Origin: Pseudomonas monteilii NBRC 103158 = DSM 14164
GTDB lineage: Bacteria; Pseudomonadota; Gammaproteobacteria; Pseudomonadales; Pseudomonadaceae
DNA: 64,000 nucleotides
Assembly: GCF_000730605.1 (NCBI RefSeq)
Contig: NZ_BBIS01000010.1
Location: 124,001 to 188,000, forward strand
Direction: 5' to 3'
Shown: piece after piece, positions 53,283 through 62,064 of the stretch
Numbering within the stretch: position 1 is the stretch's first letter
Layout: each line of letters opens with the position of its first letter
Position numbers and translations under genes: made by a program
Notes under the pieces: generated by a model
The model's database searches: none
The model's input: only the letters and a program-made list of their open reading frames with translations
What the model was told of the DNA's origin: nothing

Positions 53283-55108
53283 GCCGCCTCCCGTTGGTAC
53301 AGATCGATTAGATCCTTGGCGTTGGCGGCGATCAGGTCCTCCGCCTCGTCAGGGCAAACACTGTTGCCGATCAGTCGGACCTGGTCGGTGTTGTTGATGG
53401 CGCGCCATTCCAGCTGGCCCGAATGAGGGTTCTCAAACAGCCCGCGATCAAGGATGTAGTCAGGGCTGAACCCTTGAGCCAGCTTCAGCTCAGGTGCCTT
53501 GAGCATGCGCAGGGTGAAGTCCACCAGGGCGTAATCGCCCAGCAGCACCACATCAGCCAGCTCGGGGAAGTGTTCAGGCAGGTACTTATGCAGGAAGCGG
53601 GCGCACTTCCGGGCTCGTTCCATCAGTTCCGGCGGCAGGATGGCGGCTGGCACCTGCACGATGGTAACCAGCGCCATGCGCTCTCTCGTTGGCAGCGTGT
53701 GCATAGGCTCCTCCACGCCTTGCCACTGCCCGCCCGTGCCGTAGTATTTCACCAGGTAGGCGGTGGCTAGCCGCTGATTGGTGCCTCGTCCGAGAATGGT
53801 GCTCAGTGGTGCCTTTGCAGCCCGTCCGTCACCGTTGTAGAACCCGCCGTTGGCTTGCTCGAAGTGAGAGGCGGCAAGGGCGTGGTGCCCGCTACCTGTC
53901 GTCAGGGCGTTCATGGGTTGCAGAAGGCTGCTGCCGGTGCAGCCCTTACCAAGTGTCACCATGGCGGCAGTGGCCATTGCCTGTTCGCCACGGTTTGCTC
54001 CGGTAATGGTCCGAACTGCCTCTGTGACGGGATAGCCCGAGCGCTCGCCATGGTGGGTCAGGTGCGTGAGGTGTGCTGCTGCCATAGCGAAGTGGCCGCC
54101 CTTCACTTGGGCTACCTGGGTGCGCAAAGGCTCTGCAATGCTGAAGGTTCGCTGGTTGCTCGCGTTGGCGAACTCGGTGAGGCTGGCGGCGGCCAGCTGC
54201 TGATCGTTCAACGGGATGACAAACGGTTGCTCGGCCAGCACGGTGTGCCGCCAGAATCCCTTCGCGACCCGGCGGCAGGTGTTGTCCACCAGCGGGCGCT
54301 TGCGGTCGAGGATGCTTTTGCCCAGGTCGGAAAAGTCGATGCACTCCGCCGCGGTTCGCCATGGCAGCTGGTCGGCCTGAGGGTTCTCGTGTCTCTTGGG
54401 TTCGGTCCACACAATGGGACGGCCATCGGTGCGACCGATCAGGAACAGGCGCTTGCGGATGGTCGGTGACCCAGCGTTGGACGCACGGCGTTCTTTCCAT
54501 TGCACGTTGCAGCCCAGGCCGCGCACCAGAGCTTCCATGGGAACCCACTGGCCGATGCAGTCCATGATTTCTGCCATATCAGGGTGGTCTACAGGCAGGC
54601 CGGTGGTAAGGCAGGATATGAACGCCTTGAAGGTTCGACCCATCTCGGCCTTGAGTGGTTTACCAGCATCGTCTAGTGGCCCCCAGGCCTGGAACTCCTC
54701 GACGTTCTCCATGAGGACCAGGCGCGGGCGTGTCGCGAATACCCAGCGGACAACCACCCATGGTAGGGAGCGAACGCTTTTGCTGCGTGGCGCGCCACCT
54801 TTGGCCTTGGAGAAGTGCCGGCAGTCCGGGGAAGCCCACAGGATGCCCACGGGCTGGTCGCCGGTGGCCTCCAGCGGATCGACCTCATAGATATCGCTGA
54901 TGTAGTGGCGGGTATTGCGGTGGTTCGCCCGGTGCACCGCGATAGCGATGGGGTTGTGATTGATCGCAATGTCGGGATCCCGGTACGCGCGGGCGCCGCC
55001 GCTACTGGCGCCGCCGGCCCCGGCGAATAGGTCCACGTAGAGCTCGCGCTGGAAGGGCAGGGCGCACTGTTGTACTCCGCTTTGGTTGATGGTCTGCAGG
55101 GCTGTCAT
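53279..55108 (-). CDS. Phage cytosine-5 DNA methyltransferase
   Basis: This 609-residue protein has motif I DLFAGAGGAS (about 26-35), motif IV with the catalytic Cys in SPDCRHFSKAKGG (usually PPC; here S-P-D-C), motif VI ENVEEF, and C-terminal motif X-type sequence RLIGNSVCPDEA. It should methylate cytosine at C5 at an unknown target. No partner restriction enzyme is adjacent, so it probably protects phage DNA from host restriction. Confidence 0.9.
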   Translation of the reverse strand: MTALQTINQSGVQQCALPFQRELYVDLFAGAGGASSGGARAYRDPDIAINHNPIAIAVHRANHRNTRHYISDIYEVDPLEATGDQPVGILWASPDCRHFSKAKGGAPRSKSVRSLPWVVVRWVFATRPRLVLMENVEEFQAWGPLDDAGKPLKAEMGRTFKAFISCLTTGLPVDHPDMAEIMDCIGQWVPMEALVRGLGCNVQWKERRASNAGSPTIRKRLFLIGRTDGRPIVWTEPKRHENPQADQLPWRTAAECIDFSDLGKSILDRKRPLVDNTCRRVAKGFWRHTVLAEQPFVIPLNDQQLAAASLTEFANASNQRTFSIAEPLRTQVAQVKGGHFAMAAAHLTHLTHHGERSGYPVTEAVRTITGANRGEQAMATAAMVTLGKGCTGSSLLQPMNALTTGSGHHALAASHFEQANGGFYNGDGRAAKAPLSTILGRGTNQRLATAYLVKYYGTGGQWQGVEEPMHTLPTRERMALVTIVQVPAAILPPELMERARKCARFLHKYLPEHFPELADVVLLGDYALVDFTLRMLKAPELKLAQGFSPDYILDRGLFENPHSGQLEWRAINNTDQVRLIGNSVCPDEAEDLIAANAKDLIDLYQREAA

Positions 55109-55350
55109 GCGGCAGTCCCCTGCTGGTGGACCACCAGCATTGCCTGATCGAAGCTCATGATTCGGCGCTGGAACGGCAGGTGGCTCTTACAGTTGCTGGT
55201 CAGCACCAGAGTATTGAGCAAGTCGACAGGGGTACCGGGCTCCCAGTTGTCTTGAATTTTGCTCAACCCCAGGGCTTTAGCTATCACGGCCGCCTTGGTG
55301 GTCTTTCCGCAGCCTTGGGGGCCGTACACCAGTACGCTCTTGGTGGTCAT
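55105..55350 (-). CDS. Small P-loop protein
   Basis: This 81-residue protein has Walker A GPQGCGKTT at residues 10-18, but is too short for a full ATPase. It overlaps the methyltransferase and the next gene by ATGA-type junctions. Function unknown. Confidence 0.55.
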   Translation of the reverse strand: MTTKSVLVYGPQGCGKTTKAAVIAKALGLSKIQDNWEPGTPVDLLNTLVLTSNCKSHLPFQRRIMSFDQAMLVVHQQGTAA

Positions 55351-55835
55351 GCTGCCACCTCCGCACGCATTGCGGTGGCGCGCAGTTGGGTATGGACGCG
55401 CTTCGCCAGCTCGTCGAGGTTCGACGCCTGCTGGCCGGCTCGTACTCCCTGGGTGGTGGCTTTCATCGCCGTCAGGGTGCGTTCGGTCAGGCGCAAGGTT
55501 TCTGCCGCAGCAAGGATCTGTTCGTAGTCAGTACGGGTCACTGCGAGGCCGGTGTAGGACATGATCCGTTCCTCGAGCTCGGTGATCGTGCGCTTGAGGT
55601 TGGCAACAGTGGTGTGGTGTTTACGCTGCTCGGCTTCTCGCTGGACCTCGAGATCATCCAGTTCGTCGTTCAGCGTCCTAACCTGCTGGGCGTGGGTGAT
55701 GTCGCGGATTTCAAGGCCGATTGCCTTGCCTCGCGAGAAGGCTCGGCGGCGAGCAAGAGCGAACAGGAAGGGCAGGGTTGCCAGGGTGAAAAGCAAGGCG
55801 ATCCCGGCCGCGAGGGCGTACTGATGTGGTTGCAT
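55347..55835 (-). CDS. Membrane-anchored coiled-coil phage protein
   Basis: This 162-residue protein has an N-terminal membrane helix (about residues 8-28) and a long coiled coil (about 50-100, LNDELDDLEVQREAEQRKHH). Function unknown. Confidence 0.55.
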   Translation of the reverse strand: MQPHQYALAAGIALLFTLATLPFLFALARRRAFSRGKAIGLEIRDITHAQQVRTLNDELDDLEVQREAEQRKHHTTVANLKRTITELEERIMSYTGLAVTRTDYEQILAAAETLRLTERTLTAMKATTQGVRAGQQASNLDELAKRVHTQLRATAMRAEVAA

Positions 55836-55932
55836 GTGTTGTGCTCCTAATGCTGCTCAGCCCCAGGCGATGAAGCCGTGGTGAGGCTTGGTGCTGAGCG
55901 GGTGCCCCTGGTGGCCGGGGCCGCCTTGTTGC

Positions 55933-56442
55933 TTACTGGTGCTCCCCATGCCCCACGGAAGTAGGCCGGAGCTGTTGGCGTACGGCCTCGACGAGCTGGT
56001 CCTTGCAGTGGCCTTTGGTGTGGGCGCAGATGTCGCCAAGAACATCCAGCACGATCACGCGAAAAGGCTGTGCTGGGTCGTCGGTAGGACTGATGTAGGC
56101 AACTTGCTCAGGCTCTAGAACCGCATTAACCGACTCGAACGCCTCTCTCATGGCTACGGCCTGCTCGGACTGCTGGCCAGACTCTGTCCGGCCGTTGGCC
56201 AGGTCCTGCAGAAAGTCGCGGAGATCCATGTACTTCGACGAGTCGCCTCGCTGAAGGGTGATTGAGCCGGTGAGCGGGCCGAACGTTGCTTTCACCTGGT
56301 GGGTGCGCAGGTCGTTCTCGATCTCGACGTGAGCGTCGATGCTGGTTTCGGGGCGCTGCATTGAGCAGCGGGTCGTGCCCCCGTTCTCCAATACATGCTG
56401 GAGCAACATCACGCGACGCAGGGGGATGATGAACTCGCTCAT
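55933..56442 (-). CDS. Hypothetical phage protein
   Basis: This is a 169-residue protein starting MSEFIIPLRRVMLLQHVL. It has no signal peptide and no recognised motif. It overlaps the downstream helix-turn-helix gene by four bases. It is part of the leftward early operon. Confidence 0.55.
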   Translation of the reverse strand: MSEFIIPLRRVMLLQHVLENGGTTRCSMQRPETSIDAHVEIENDLRTHQVKATFGPLTGSITLQRGDSSKYMDLRDFLQDLANGRTESGQQSEQAVAMREAFESVNAVLEPEQVAYISPTDDPAQPFRVIVLDVLGDICAHTKGHCKDQLVEAVRQQLRPTSVGHGEHQ

Positions 56443-56633
56443 GCCTGGCTCCCTCCTTTTGGTCGGGTGGAGAGCCATTCATTGAGCTGCTTGCGGGGGT
56501 AGCGGACCTTGGAGCCTACCTTGATATACGGCACCGAATAGCGACCAGAGCAACGCCATGAGGCCAGAGTCCTGGGGCTTACTCCAAGCAGGTCCGCTGC
56601 CTGGTCTGGTGTCATCAGCTCGGCCTGAGTCAT
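56439..56633 (-). CDS. AlpA/MerR-type helix-turn-helix protein
   Basis: This 64-residue protein is almost entirely a winged-helix DNA-binding domain: TPDQAADLLGVSPRTLASWR...YIKVGSKVRYPRKQLNEWL, typical of excisionase/AlpA family. It probably acts as a second regulator of early genes or excision. Confidence 0.75.
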   Translation of the reverse strand: MTQAELMTPDQAADLLGVSPRTLASWRCSGRYSVPYIKVGSKVRYPRKQLNEWLSTRPKGGSQA

Positions 56634-56797
56634 GGGCGGCCCCCGTCTTGCGGGGCGGCCACAGCGAAGCCTCGGGGAGTGGTGAAAACTTGTAGGCCGG
56701 TGCGGCGCTGGAAAGCCTCAACGAAGCTTGGGCGGGTGCAGGCGGTAGGGTGCAAGTAGACCCTGCACCCGGCGGTATATTGGGGACGTGTCATCAT
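56630..56797 (-). CDS. Small phage protein
   Basis: This is a 55-residue protein (MMTRPQYTAGCRVYLHPT...) with the first gene position in the leftward operon. ATG 56797 has AGGA a few bases upstream. Function unknown. Confidence 0.5.
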   Translation of the reverse strand: MMTRPQYTAGCRVYLHPTACTRPSFVEAFQRRTGLQVFTTPRGFAVAAPQDGGRP

Positions 56798-56842
56798 GAT
56801 TTCCTGTGGTGAGAGGATCTCGCGCACAGAAAATTAGCCTGA

Positions 56843-56852
56843 CTAATATTAG
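56843..56852. promoter_or_regulatory. Palindrome in left operator region
   Basis: CTAATATTAG is a perfect 10-base palindrome in an AT-rich gap (56,798-56,927) between the repressor gene and the leftward early operon. A related GCTAATATT stands at about 57,815 on the other side of the repressor gene. Position fits an OL-type operator. Confidence 0.5.
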
Positions 56853-56927
56853 CTGTCAATCTATTTGAGGCGATACGCGCTCATATTGATAGACGGCGAT
56901 TCAGCAAATCACGGCCGTGGGACTGGT

Positions 56928-57731
56928 TTAGAGCAGGACCGAATACCAGAATACCTGGCCAATTATGCGGATGTGGTCGTGGGCGTAGGCAGCGTCATAG
57001 TGCTCATCTGGGTACTCGGCAAGGTTGTAACTGCGGAGCCGAAGGCCGCCTCCTGGCAGGCGGTAAAGCAGTTTCACGCGAAGTAGGCCGTCGTGGTCAA
57101 GTGCGTACATTTTTCCGTCGATGATGCTCTTGGCGTCAGTGTTCACGCCAACAGTGCTGCCGTCAGGTAGCACCGGTTCCATGCTGTTGCCCTTTACTGG
57201 TACGCAGCCGGCTGCTTCGGGGTTCACGTTCTTCTTCTGCAGGGTTCGCTTGCCAAAGCGCAGCTTCCTGCCATTCGTTTCGAGCATCACTGCAGATCCG
57301 TTGCCTGCGGAGATTTCCGTTTCTTTGAAAAACGGCAGCTCCACTTCGTCAGGCCCAAGCGGGGTGTGGTCATCCCAGACTTCAATCGGATCGAGCACTA
57401 CATCTGCAGATCTGGATCGTTGGGGAGTTGGGGAGAGTGGCAAATCCTTCATCAGCCTGGGGCTGACGTCCGTCGGGTCGAAGGAGAGAACCGATGCGAA
57501 CTTCAGCAGCGCGGCCAGGTTGAGGCCGATCTTTCCGGTCATGTACTGGCTTACCACGCTCTGGCCTGCCCAGCCGCATAAGTCGGCTACTCGCTCCTGG
57601 GTGAGCGACGGATCAAGCCGTTTTTTGGCTTGGTATGCGCGCTTGAGGTTGGCAGCTTCAGTTTTACGAACCTGCTCGTCTGCCTCGTCGGCCGCAGTTG
57701 AGTTGGAGCTCTGTGGGGTGTCGTGTCTCAT
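56928..57731 (-). CDS. CI-like phage repressor (S24 family)
   Basis: This 267-residue repressor has an N-terminal helix-turn-helix (about residues 30-90: SLTQERVADLCGWAGQSVVSQYMTGK) and a C-terminal LexA/S24-type domain (about 155-260) with GNSMEPVLPDGSTVGV, serine in the catalytic position, and the lysine in LLRVKLLYRL. It keeps the prophage silent and is cleaved after DNA damage in related phages. It is divergent from the cro-like gene. A longer start is possible at 57,779. Confidence 0.88.
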   Translation of the reverse strand: MRHDTPQSSNSTAADEADEQVRKTEAANLKRAYQAKKRLDPSLTQERVADLCGWAGQSVVSQYMTGKIGLNLAALLKFASVLSFDPTDVSPRLMKDLPLSPTPQRSRSADVVLDPIEVWDDHTPLGPDEVELPFFKETEISAGNGSAVMLETNGRKLRFGKRTLQKKNVNPEAAGCVPVKGNSMEPVLPDGSTVGVNTDAKSIIDGKMYALDHDGLLRVKLLYRLPGGGLRLRSYNLAEYPDEHYDAAYAHDHIRIIGQVFWYSVLL

Positions 57732-57752
57732 GCGTATGAATGTATAAGCCCT

Positions 57753-57772
57753 GCTGTTATTTTCAAAACAGC
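57753..57772. promoter_or_regulatory. Inverted repeat in right operator region
   Basis: GCTGTT and AACAGC lie around an 8-base spacer between the divergent repressor and cro-like genes. Position fits an OR-type operator. Confidence 0.5.
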
Positions 57773-57847
57773 TAGGCATCTTTTCCGTTGCTCCGAAATA
57801 GAAGTCACGCTAATATTTTGGCTCTGGCTATGCCAAGGTGCTCAAAA

Positions 57848-58054
57848 ATGGAAGACAGCATAGGGGTGCCTCTCCGAGATTTCGCGGAGGGGAAGACGCA
57901 GCCACAACTGGCTGAATTGCTTGGGGTTTCGCAGAGTGCGGTTTCGCAGATGCTCAACTCCAGCCGCGACATCCGAGTCCGTAGCGACGGAAAGGGGGGG
58001 TATGAATTTATTGAGATTCGTCCGATTGGAAGGCGAAAGCCCAGGACGGAATAG
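57848..58054 (+). CDS. Cro-like regulator
   Basis: This 68-residue protein has a helix-turn-helix (TQPQLAELLGVSQSAVSQMLNSSRDIRV) like lambda Cro family members. Cro competes with CI to favour lytic growth. It starts 117 bases from the repressor start on the opposite strand. Confidence 0.82.
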   Translation: MEDSIGVPLRDFAEGKTQPQLAELLGVSQSAVSQMLNSSRDIRVRSDGKGGYEFIEIRPIGRRKPRTE

Positions 58055-58277
58055 GATTGCCGAGCTGGGACCTCTCACCACAAGAATCTCCCAGCTCAGC
58101 GTTGGCAGTGTAAAGCACTGAATTCCCGCCATCCGGAACCTCTCACCACAAGTTGCTCCGGATGACTAGAACGACATGCCGTGTCGCACAACACATTGGA
58201 ACAGGCATATCGGTCGTAGTCGTAGGATAGGGCTTGCCCGACCCTATGGCTACACCGTTAATCGAGGTTTAACGGTT

Positions 58278-58766
58278 ATGAGTCGCATCGACACTTTGCC
58301 GGGCGCAGGCCCGGTGCTCTCCCTGCGACAGGCGCTCTACCGCGCTGGTCGTGACTACCGAGGCGGTATCACCAGTCTCGCTTTCGATATGGGCATCGAT
58401 GTTGATGCCCTTCAAAAGAAACTCAAGCATGACGAAGAGCGCCGCTGGCTCTCCCCGGACGAACTGGAGGAAGTGATCCAGTGGACGGGTGATCCGCGAG
58501 TTCTCGATGCATTGGGACGGGCTGCGGGGGCCGTTTGGTATCGCCCTGAGCCAATGCCAGCCACTCATGAAGCATTGAAGGCGGTCGGTAAGCTATTGGA
58601 TGAAGCTGGTGCGTTCGTGAGCAGCATGCATGACGGTGCTGCCGACAACGTGTGGGAGCATCATGAGGTGCTGGTGCTCGAGCAGCGTGGCGTGGACGTG
58701 ATCCGCCAGGTTCTCGCAATCATGGCGGGTGCCCGCCAAGCCATGGAGGACCGCACCAATGGCTGA
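58278..58766 (+). CDS. CII-family phage regulator
   Basis: This 162-residue protein belongs to the phage regulatory CII family (PF06892-type): YRAGRDYRGGITSLAFDMGIDVDALQKKL, then DELEEVIQWTGDPRVLDAL. CII-type proteins activate lysogeny promoters. ATG 58278 follows the typical gene order (cro then CII). Its stop overlaps the next gene. Confidence 0.8.
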   Translation: MSRIDTLPGAGPVLSLRQALYRAGRDYRGGITSLAFDMGIDVDALQKKLKHDEERRWLSPDELEEVIQWTGDPRVLDALGRAAGAVWYRPEPMPATHEALKAVGKLLDEAGAFVSSMHDGAADNVWEHHEVLVLEQRGVDVIRQVLAIMAGARQAMEDRTNG

Positions 58767-58962
58767 TGATGTTGATCGCGCTAATGACCAGGCCGAGTAC
58801 TTCCTGCAGGCGGCTCTCAAGCGCCAAGCCGGCAAACCCGTAGGGCCAAGCGCCCAGTTTTGCGAGGACTGCGACGAGCCGATCCCGCTCCTGCGACAGC
58901 ATGCTGTCGCAGGTTGTGAAACCTGCGTCAGCTGCCAAGAGCAGCGGGAGCGGCGCAGATGA
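58759..58962 (+). CDS. TraR/DksA-like zinc-finger protein
   Basis: This 67-residue protein has the zinc finger CEDCDEPIP...CETCVSC, a short phage version of TraR. TraR-like proteins bind the RNA polymerase secondary channel and alter host promoters. It overlaps the primase gene start. Confidence 0.82.
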   Translation: MADDVDRANDQAEYFLQAALKRQAGKPVGPSAQFCEDCDEPIPLLRQHAVAGCETCVSCQEQRERRR

Positions 58963-61739
58963 GTGAGCGTCCAGCTTCTGTAACTGCTGACTGGGCCCGC
59001 CGGTACATTGAAGCCTTCGGTCTGGCCTTGGTTCCTATCGAACCGGGAGAGAAGGGGCCGAAGGGGCATGCTTGGAACCAGCCGGGCGGATACTTTACTG
59101 ATCCGGTGGCTGCAGAGCATTTCTGGCAGCAGCACCCTAGCCATAACCTGGGCGTGGTGCTGGGGCCGAGCCGCGTCTGCTCGCTTGATGTAGACGACGT
59201 GCAGTGGACCCGCCATGTGCTGAGGGAACTGCTGGGCTTGGATGTGGACGCGCTTGCTAATGCCTATCCGACCACGGTGGGTAATCCAGCGCGTTTTCGC
59301 ATCATGTTCAGGCTGCCTGATGGGGTTGAGCTCAATCGCCGGTCGCTTGCTTGGCCGAATCCGGCGGACGTTGATGGTTCGGTGTTGAAGGCCTTGATGG
59401 CCCAGGTGAAGGCTGCCAAAGAGGCTGGGGATGCTACCCGAGTGGACGCTTTGCGCATGGCCGCGGAGCCCTTCAAGCGCATCACTGTCTTTGAGCTGCG
59501 AGCTGGCCTAGTGCAGGACGTCCTCCCGCCCTCCATCCATCCTGGTACCGGTAAGCCATACACTTGGCGGACTCCGCCCAGCGTTGATGGATTGCCAGTA
59601 TTGCCCCCCGAGCTTCTCGCCATCTGGCAAGATTGGGACGAAGTAAAGCCAAAGGCTGAAGGGCTCTGCCCCTGGTTGCCAAAGGCTGCCGCACCGGTTG
59701 CTCGTCTTCCACAGCAGAAACCTCGGCCGACCATCGGCCGTGGTGGCTCGGATCTTCCCGAAGTGATTGCGCTGTTCAATGAGAGCCACGATCTCGCCGC
59801 TCTGATCGAGGCGCATGGCTACGAGCGGAGGGGAGACAAATGGCTCTGCCCCCAGAGCACCAGTGGCGATCCTGGCGTCACTATCAACGAAGGCAAGTTG
59901 TATTCGCACCACAGCTCCGATCCCCTGGCAAATGGACATCGAAACGATGCGTTCGATGTGTTCTGCATCCTTGAACATAACGGCGATCAAAAGGCGGCAA
60001 CCAAAGCCGCGGCGCGAATCCTGGGGATCGACGCGGCGTCACGCCCACCAGCCCCGCCGCCGTTGGGCGAGCTTCCCCGTACCCCATCGGCTAATGATGC
60101 TTCCTCGCAAGCCGCTTCGCTCGATGAGCTGGCTGAGCGTATAGCGGCGGACCTTCCTCAGGCCCCATCGGCGGGCGATCCGCCCAGCCCGGCCGGCTCC
60201 TCGGCCGATAAGGGGGCGGGGGAAGATGTGGCTGAGATTAAGGATGTGCTCCGGCGCTTTGCCCTAATCGAAGGCTCCACCAGCGTGTGGGATCTGGACA
60301 AGGCAAGACCTATGAAGCGGTCTGGGTTCGAGGCGCTTGTAGGTAAGCCGGTGGCGAAGGCCTGGGTGGAGAGCACCGACAAGAAGCTGATTGCTCCCGA
60401 GAAAGCCCAGGAACTCGATCAGATGCGGCGCATGGCTGCGAAAAAGGGTGGGGCGCTGAAGCTCGATCCGTTGGAGCGCTATGTCTACATCGACGGTACC
60501 AAGGACGTTTGGGACTGCGAAAAGAAGCGGCGTATCCCGGAGGGTGCTGTGAAGATGGCTATCGGGGAGGATTACAAGTGGTGGCTGAACAGCCGAGATC
60601 GGCGGGTGGTGGACGTCAACAACATTGTGTTCGACCCGGCTATGAAGAAAGACCCCAACGAATACATCAACACCTTCGAGGGCTTGCCTCTTGAGCCGGT
60701 GCGGAATGACGCCGCCTGCGAGAACCTCCGGTGGTTGATTTCGTTCCTTTGCAACCATAACGAGGTCGAGTTCGACTGGCTGACGAAATGGCTCGCCTAT
60801 CCGTTGCAGCACATGGGGGCCAAGATGGACACGGCGGTGTTGGCCCACTCGGTCATGGAGGGCTCGGGCAAGAGCCTCCTCTTTGCCGATGTTCTCGGTG
60901 AGCTATACGGCCAATACGCTGCGGTGGTAGGTCAGACGCAGCTGGAAGGCAGCTTCAACGCCTGGCAGAGCGGCAAGCTCTGGGCTGTGTTCGAGGAAGT
61001 TGTGAGCCGCGATCAGCGTTACAACCAGGTCGGTAAGATCAAGCACCTGATCACCGGCAAAACCGTTCGGATGGAATCGAAATTCATCAATGGTTGGGAA
61101 GAATCCAACCACATGAATGCGGTGTTCCTGAGTAACGAGATTCTTCCTTGGCCGATCAGCGACTCCGACCGCCGCATGTTGGTGATGTGGCCGATGGAGA
61201 CGCTGCCACGCGAGCGGCAGAAGGCCATCGGGCAGGAATTGGCCAATGGTGGTGTCGCTGCGCTCTACGGTTGGTTGTTGAGCATCGACCTGGGTGATTT
61301 CGACCAGCGCACGCGGCCACCTGAAACTGAGGCGCGTCAACGGCTGGTAGCGCTGAGTCGAACGGCTTGGCAGACGTTCCTCAGCCTGTGGCGAACTGGC
61401 GAGCTCGGGCAAGGCCTTTGGGGCTGCTGCCTGGCCAGCGACCTGTATGCGCTCTTCTTGGAGTGGTGCTCGCGCAACAAGGAGCACTCCATGAGTCAGA
61501 CGAAGTTCTCACTGATGATCAGCGCGACGGTGCAGAAGACTCCGCGGGCTGTCCCCTGGACGGATGGTAATAACCGGCGCTTCGCCGCGTTCTTCTTTCC
61601 GAGTGATGGGGATCCTTCCCTTCCCCCTTCCTTGTCGTCGGCCGAGCTGGGCAAGACCGTCGTGAAGTGGCGCGACAGTGCGAAGCTGGCAGGGTGGAAC
61701 GTCGACGCTTGGGACCACATTAAGGGGCTTGCCGCATGA
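58959..61739 (+). CDS. Phage primase-helicase
   Basis: This 926-residue replication protein has an N-terminal bifunctional primase/polymerase domain (about 8-170, with SLDVDDVQW acidic motif), a Pro/Ser-rich linker (about 360-420), and a C-terminal superfamily 3-type helicase/DUF5906 domain with Walker A EGSGKSLL (about 633-640) and DRRMLVMWP. It starts DNA synthesis and unwinds the phage origin. It is the largest gene in the prophage part and is followed by iteron-like repeats. Confidence 0.88.
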   Translation: MSERPASVTADWARRYIEAFGLALVPIEPGEKGPKGHAWNQPGGYFTDPVAAEHFWQQHPSHNLGVVLGPSRVCSLDVDDVQWTRHVLRELLGLDVDALANAYPTTVGNPARFRIMFRLPDGVELNRRSLAWPNPADVDGSVLKALMAQVKAAKEAGDATRVDALRMAAEPFKRITVFELRAGLVQDVLPPSIHPGTGKPYTWRTPPSVDGLPVLPPELLAIWQDWDEVKPKAEGLCPWLPKAAAPVARLPQQKPRPTIGRGGSDLPEVIALFNESHDLAALIEAHGYERRGDKWLCPQSTSGDPGVTINEGKLYSHHSSDPLANGHRNDAFDVFCILEHNGDQKAATKAAARILGIDAASRPPAPPPLGELPRTPSANDASSQAASLDELAERIAADLPQAPSAGDPPSPAGSSADKGAGEDVAEIKDVLRRFALIEGSTSVWDLDKARPMKRSGFEALVGKPVAKAWVESTDKKLIAPEKAQELDQMRRMAAKKGGALKLDPLERYVYIDGTKDVWDCEKKRRIPEGAVKMAIGEDYKWWLNSRDRRVVDVNNIVFDPAMKKDPNEYINTFEGLPLEPVRNDAACENLRWLISFLCNHNEVEFDWLTKWLAYPLQHMGAKMDTAVLAHSVMEGSGKSLLFADVLGELYGQYAAVVGQTQLEGSFNAWQSGKLWAVFEEVVSRDQRYNQVGKIKHLITGKTVRMESKFINGWEESNHMNAVFLSNEILPWPISDSDRRMLVMWPMETLPRERQKAIGQELANGGVAALYGWLLSIDLGDFDQRTRPPETEARQRLVALSRTAWQTFLSLWRTGELGQGLWGCCLASDLYALFLEWCSRNKEHSMSQTKFSLMISATVQKTPRAVPWTDGNNRRFAAFFFPSDGDPSLPPSLSSAELGKTVVKWRDSAKLAGWNVDAWDHIKGLAA

Positions 61740-61762
61740 GTACGCCTATATGTGTGTCGGGT

Positions 61763-62020
61763 GTGTTGGGTTTGTGTTGCGTTGATTTTGCTGGGTCAAC
61801 ACACGCGCTGCCTAGGATTCATGCGCCTTACGCGGGGGCCGTGGTGGGTGTGTTGGGTTTGCGTTCGCGCACGCGCAGGCGCGACGTTTTTAGCGGCACC
61901 ACTGATGGCGTAATTGAACCCCATGCGAACCCCCAAAAACCTAACAAACCCAACACACCCAACACAATTACTCATAATCCTTTGATTTCATTGATATTTG
62001 AGTGTGTTGGGTTTGTGTTG
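61763..62020. repeat. Iteron-like repeats after primase-helicase gene
   Basis: GTGTTGGGTTTGTGTTG occurs at 61,763-61,779 and 62,004-62,020, a variant at 61,850-61,866, and the inverted form (ACAAACCCAACAC) at 61,944-61,956. Between the last inverted copy and 62,004 is an AT-rich stretch of about 35 bases (61,968-62,001). The layout looks like a phage replication origin. Confidence 0.75.
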
Positions 62021-62064
62021 GGTTGTGTGAATTTGTGCTGGGTGTTTCTTCTGGAGGGATCGCG

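Noticed and set aside
55857..55949. Possible 30-codon gene (MGSTSKQQGG...) overlapping the end of its neighbour
   Set aside because: It has a coupled ATG but is too short and of too simple composition to support.
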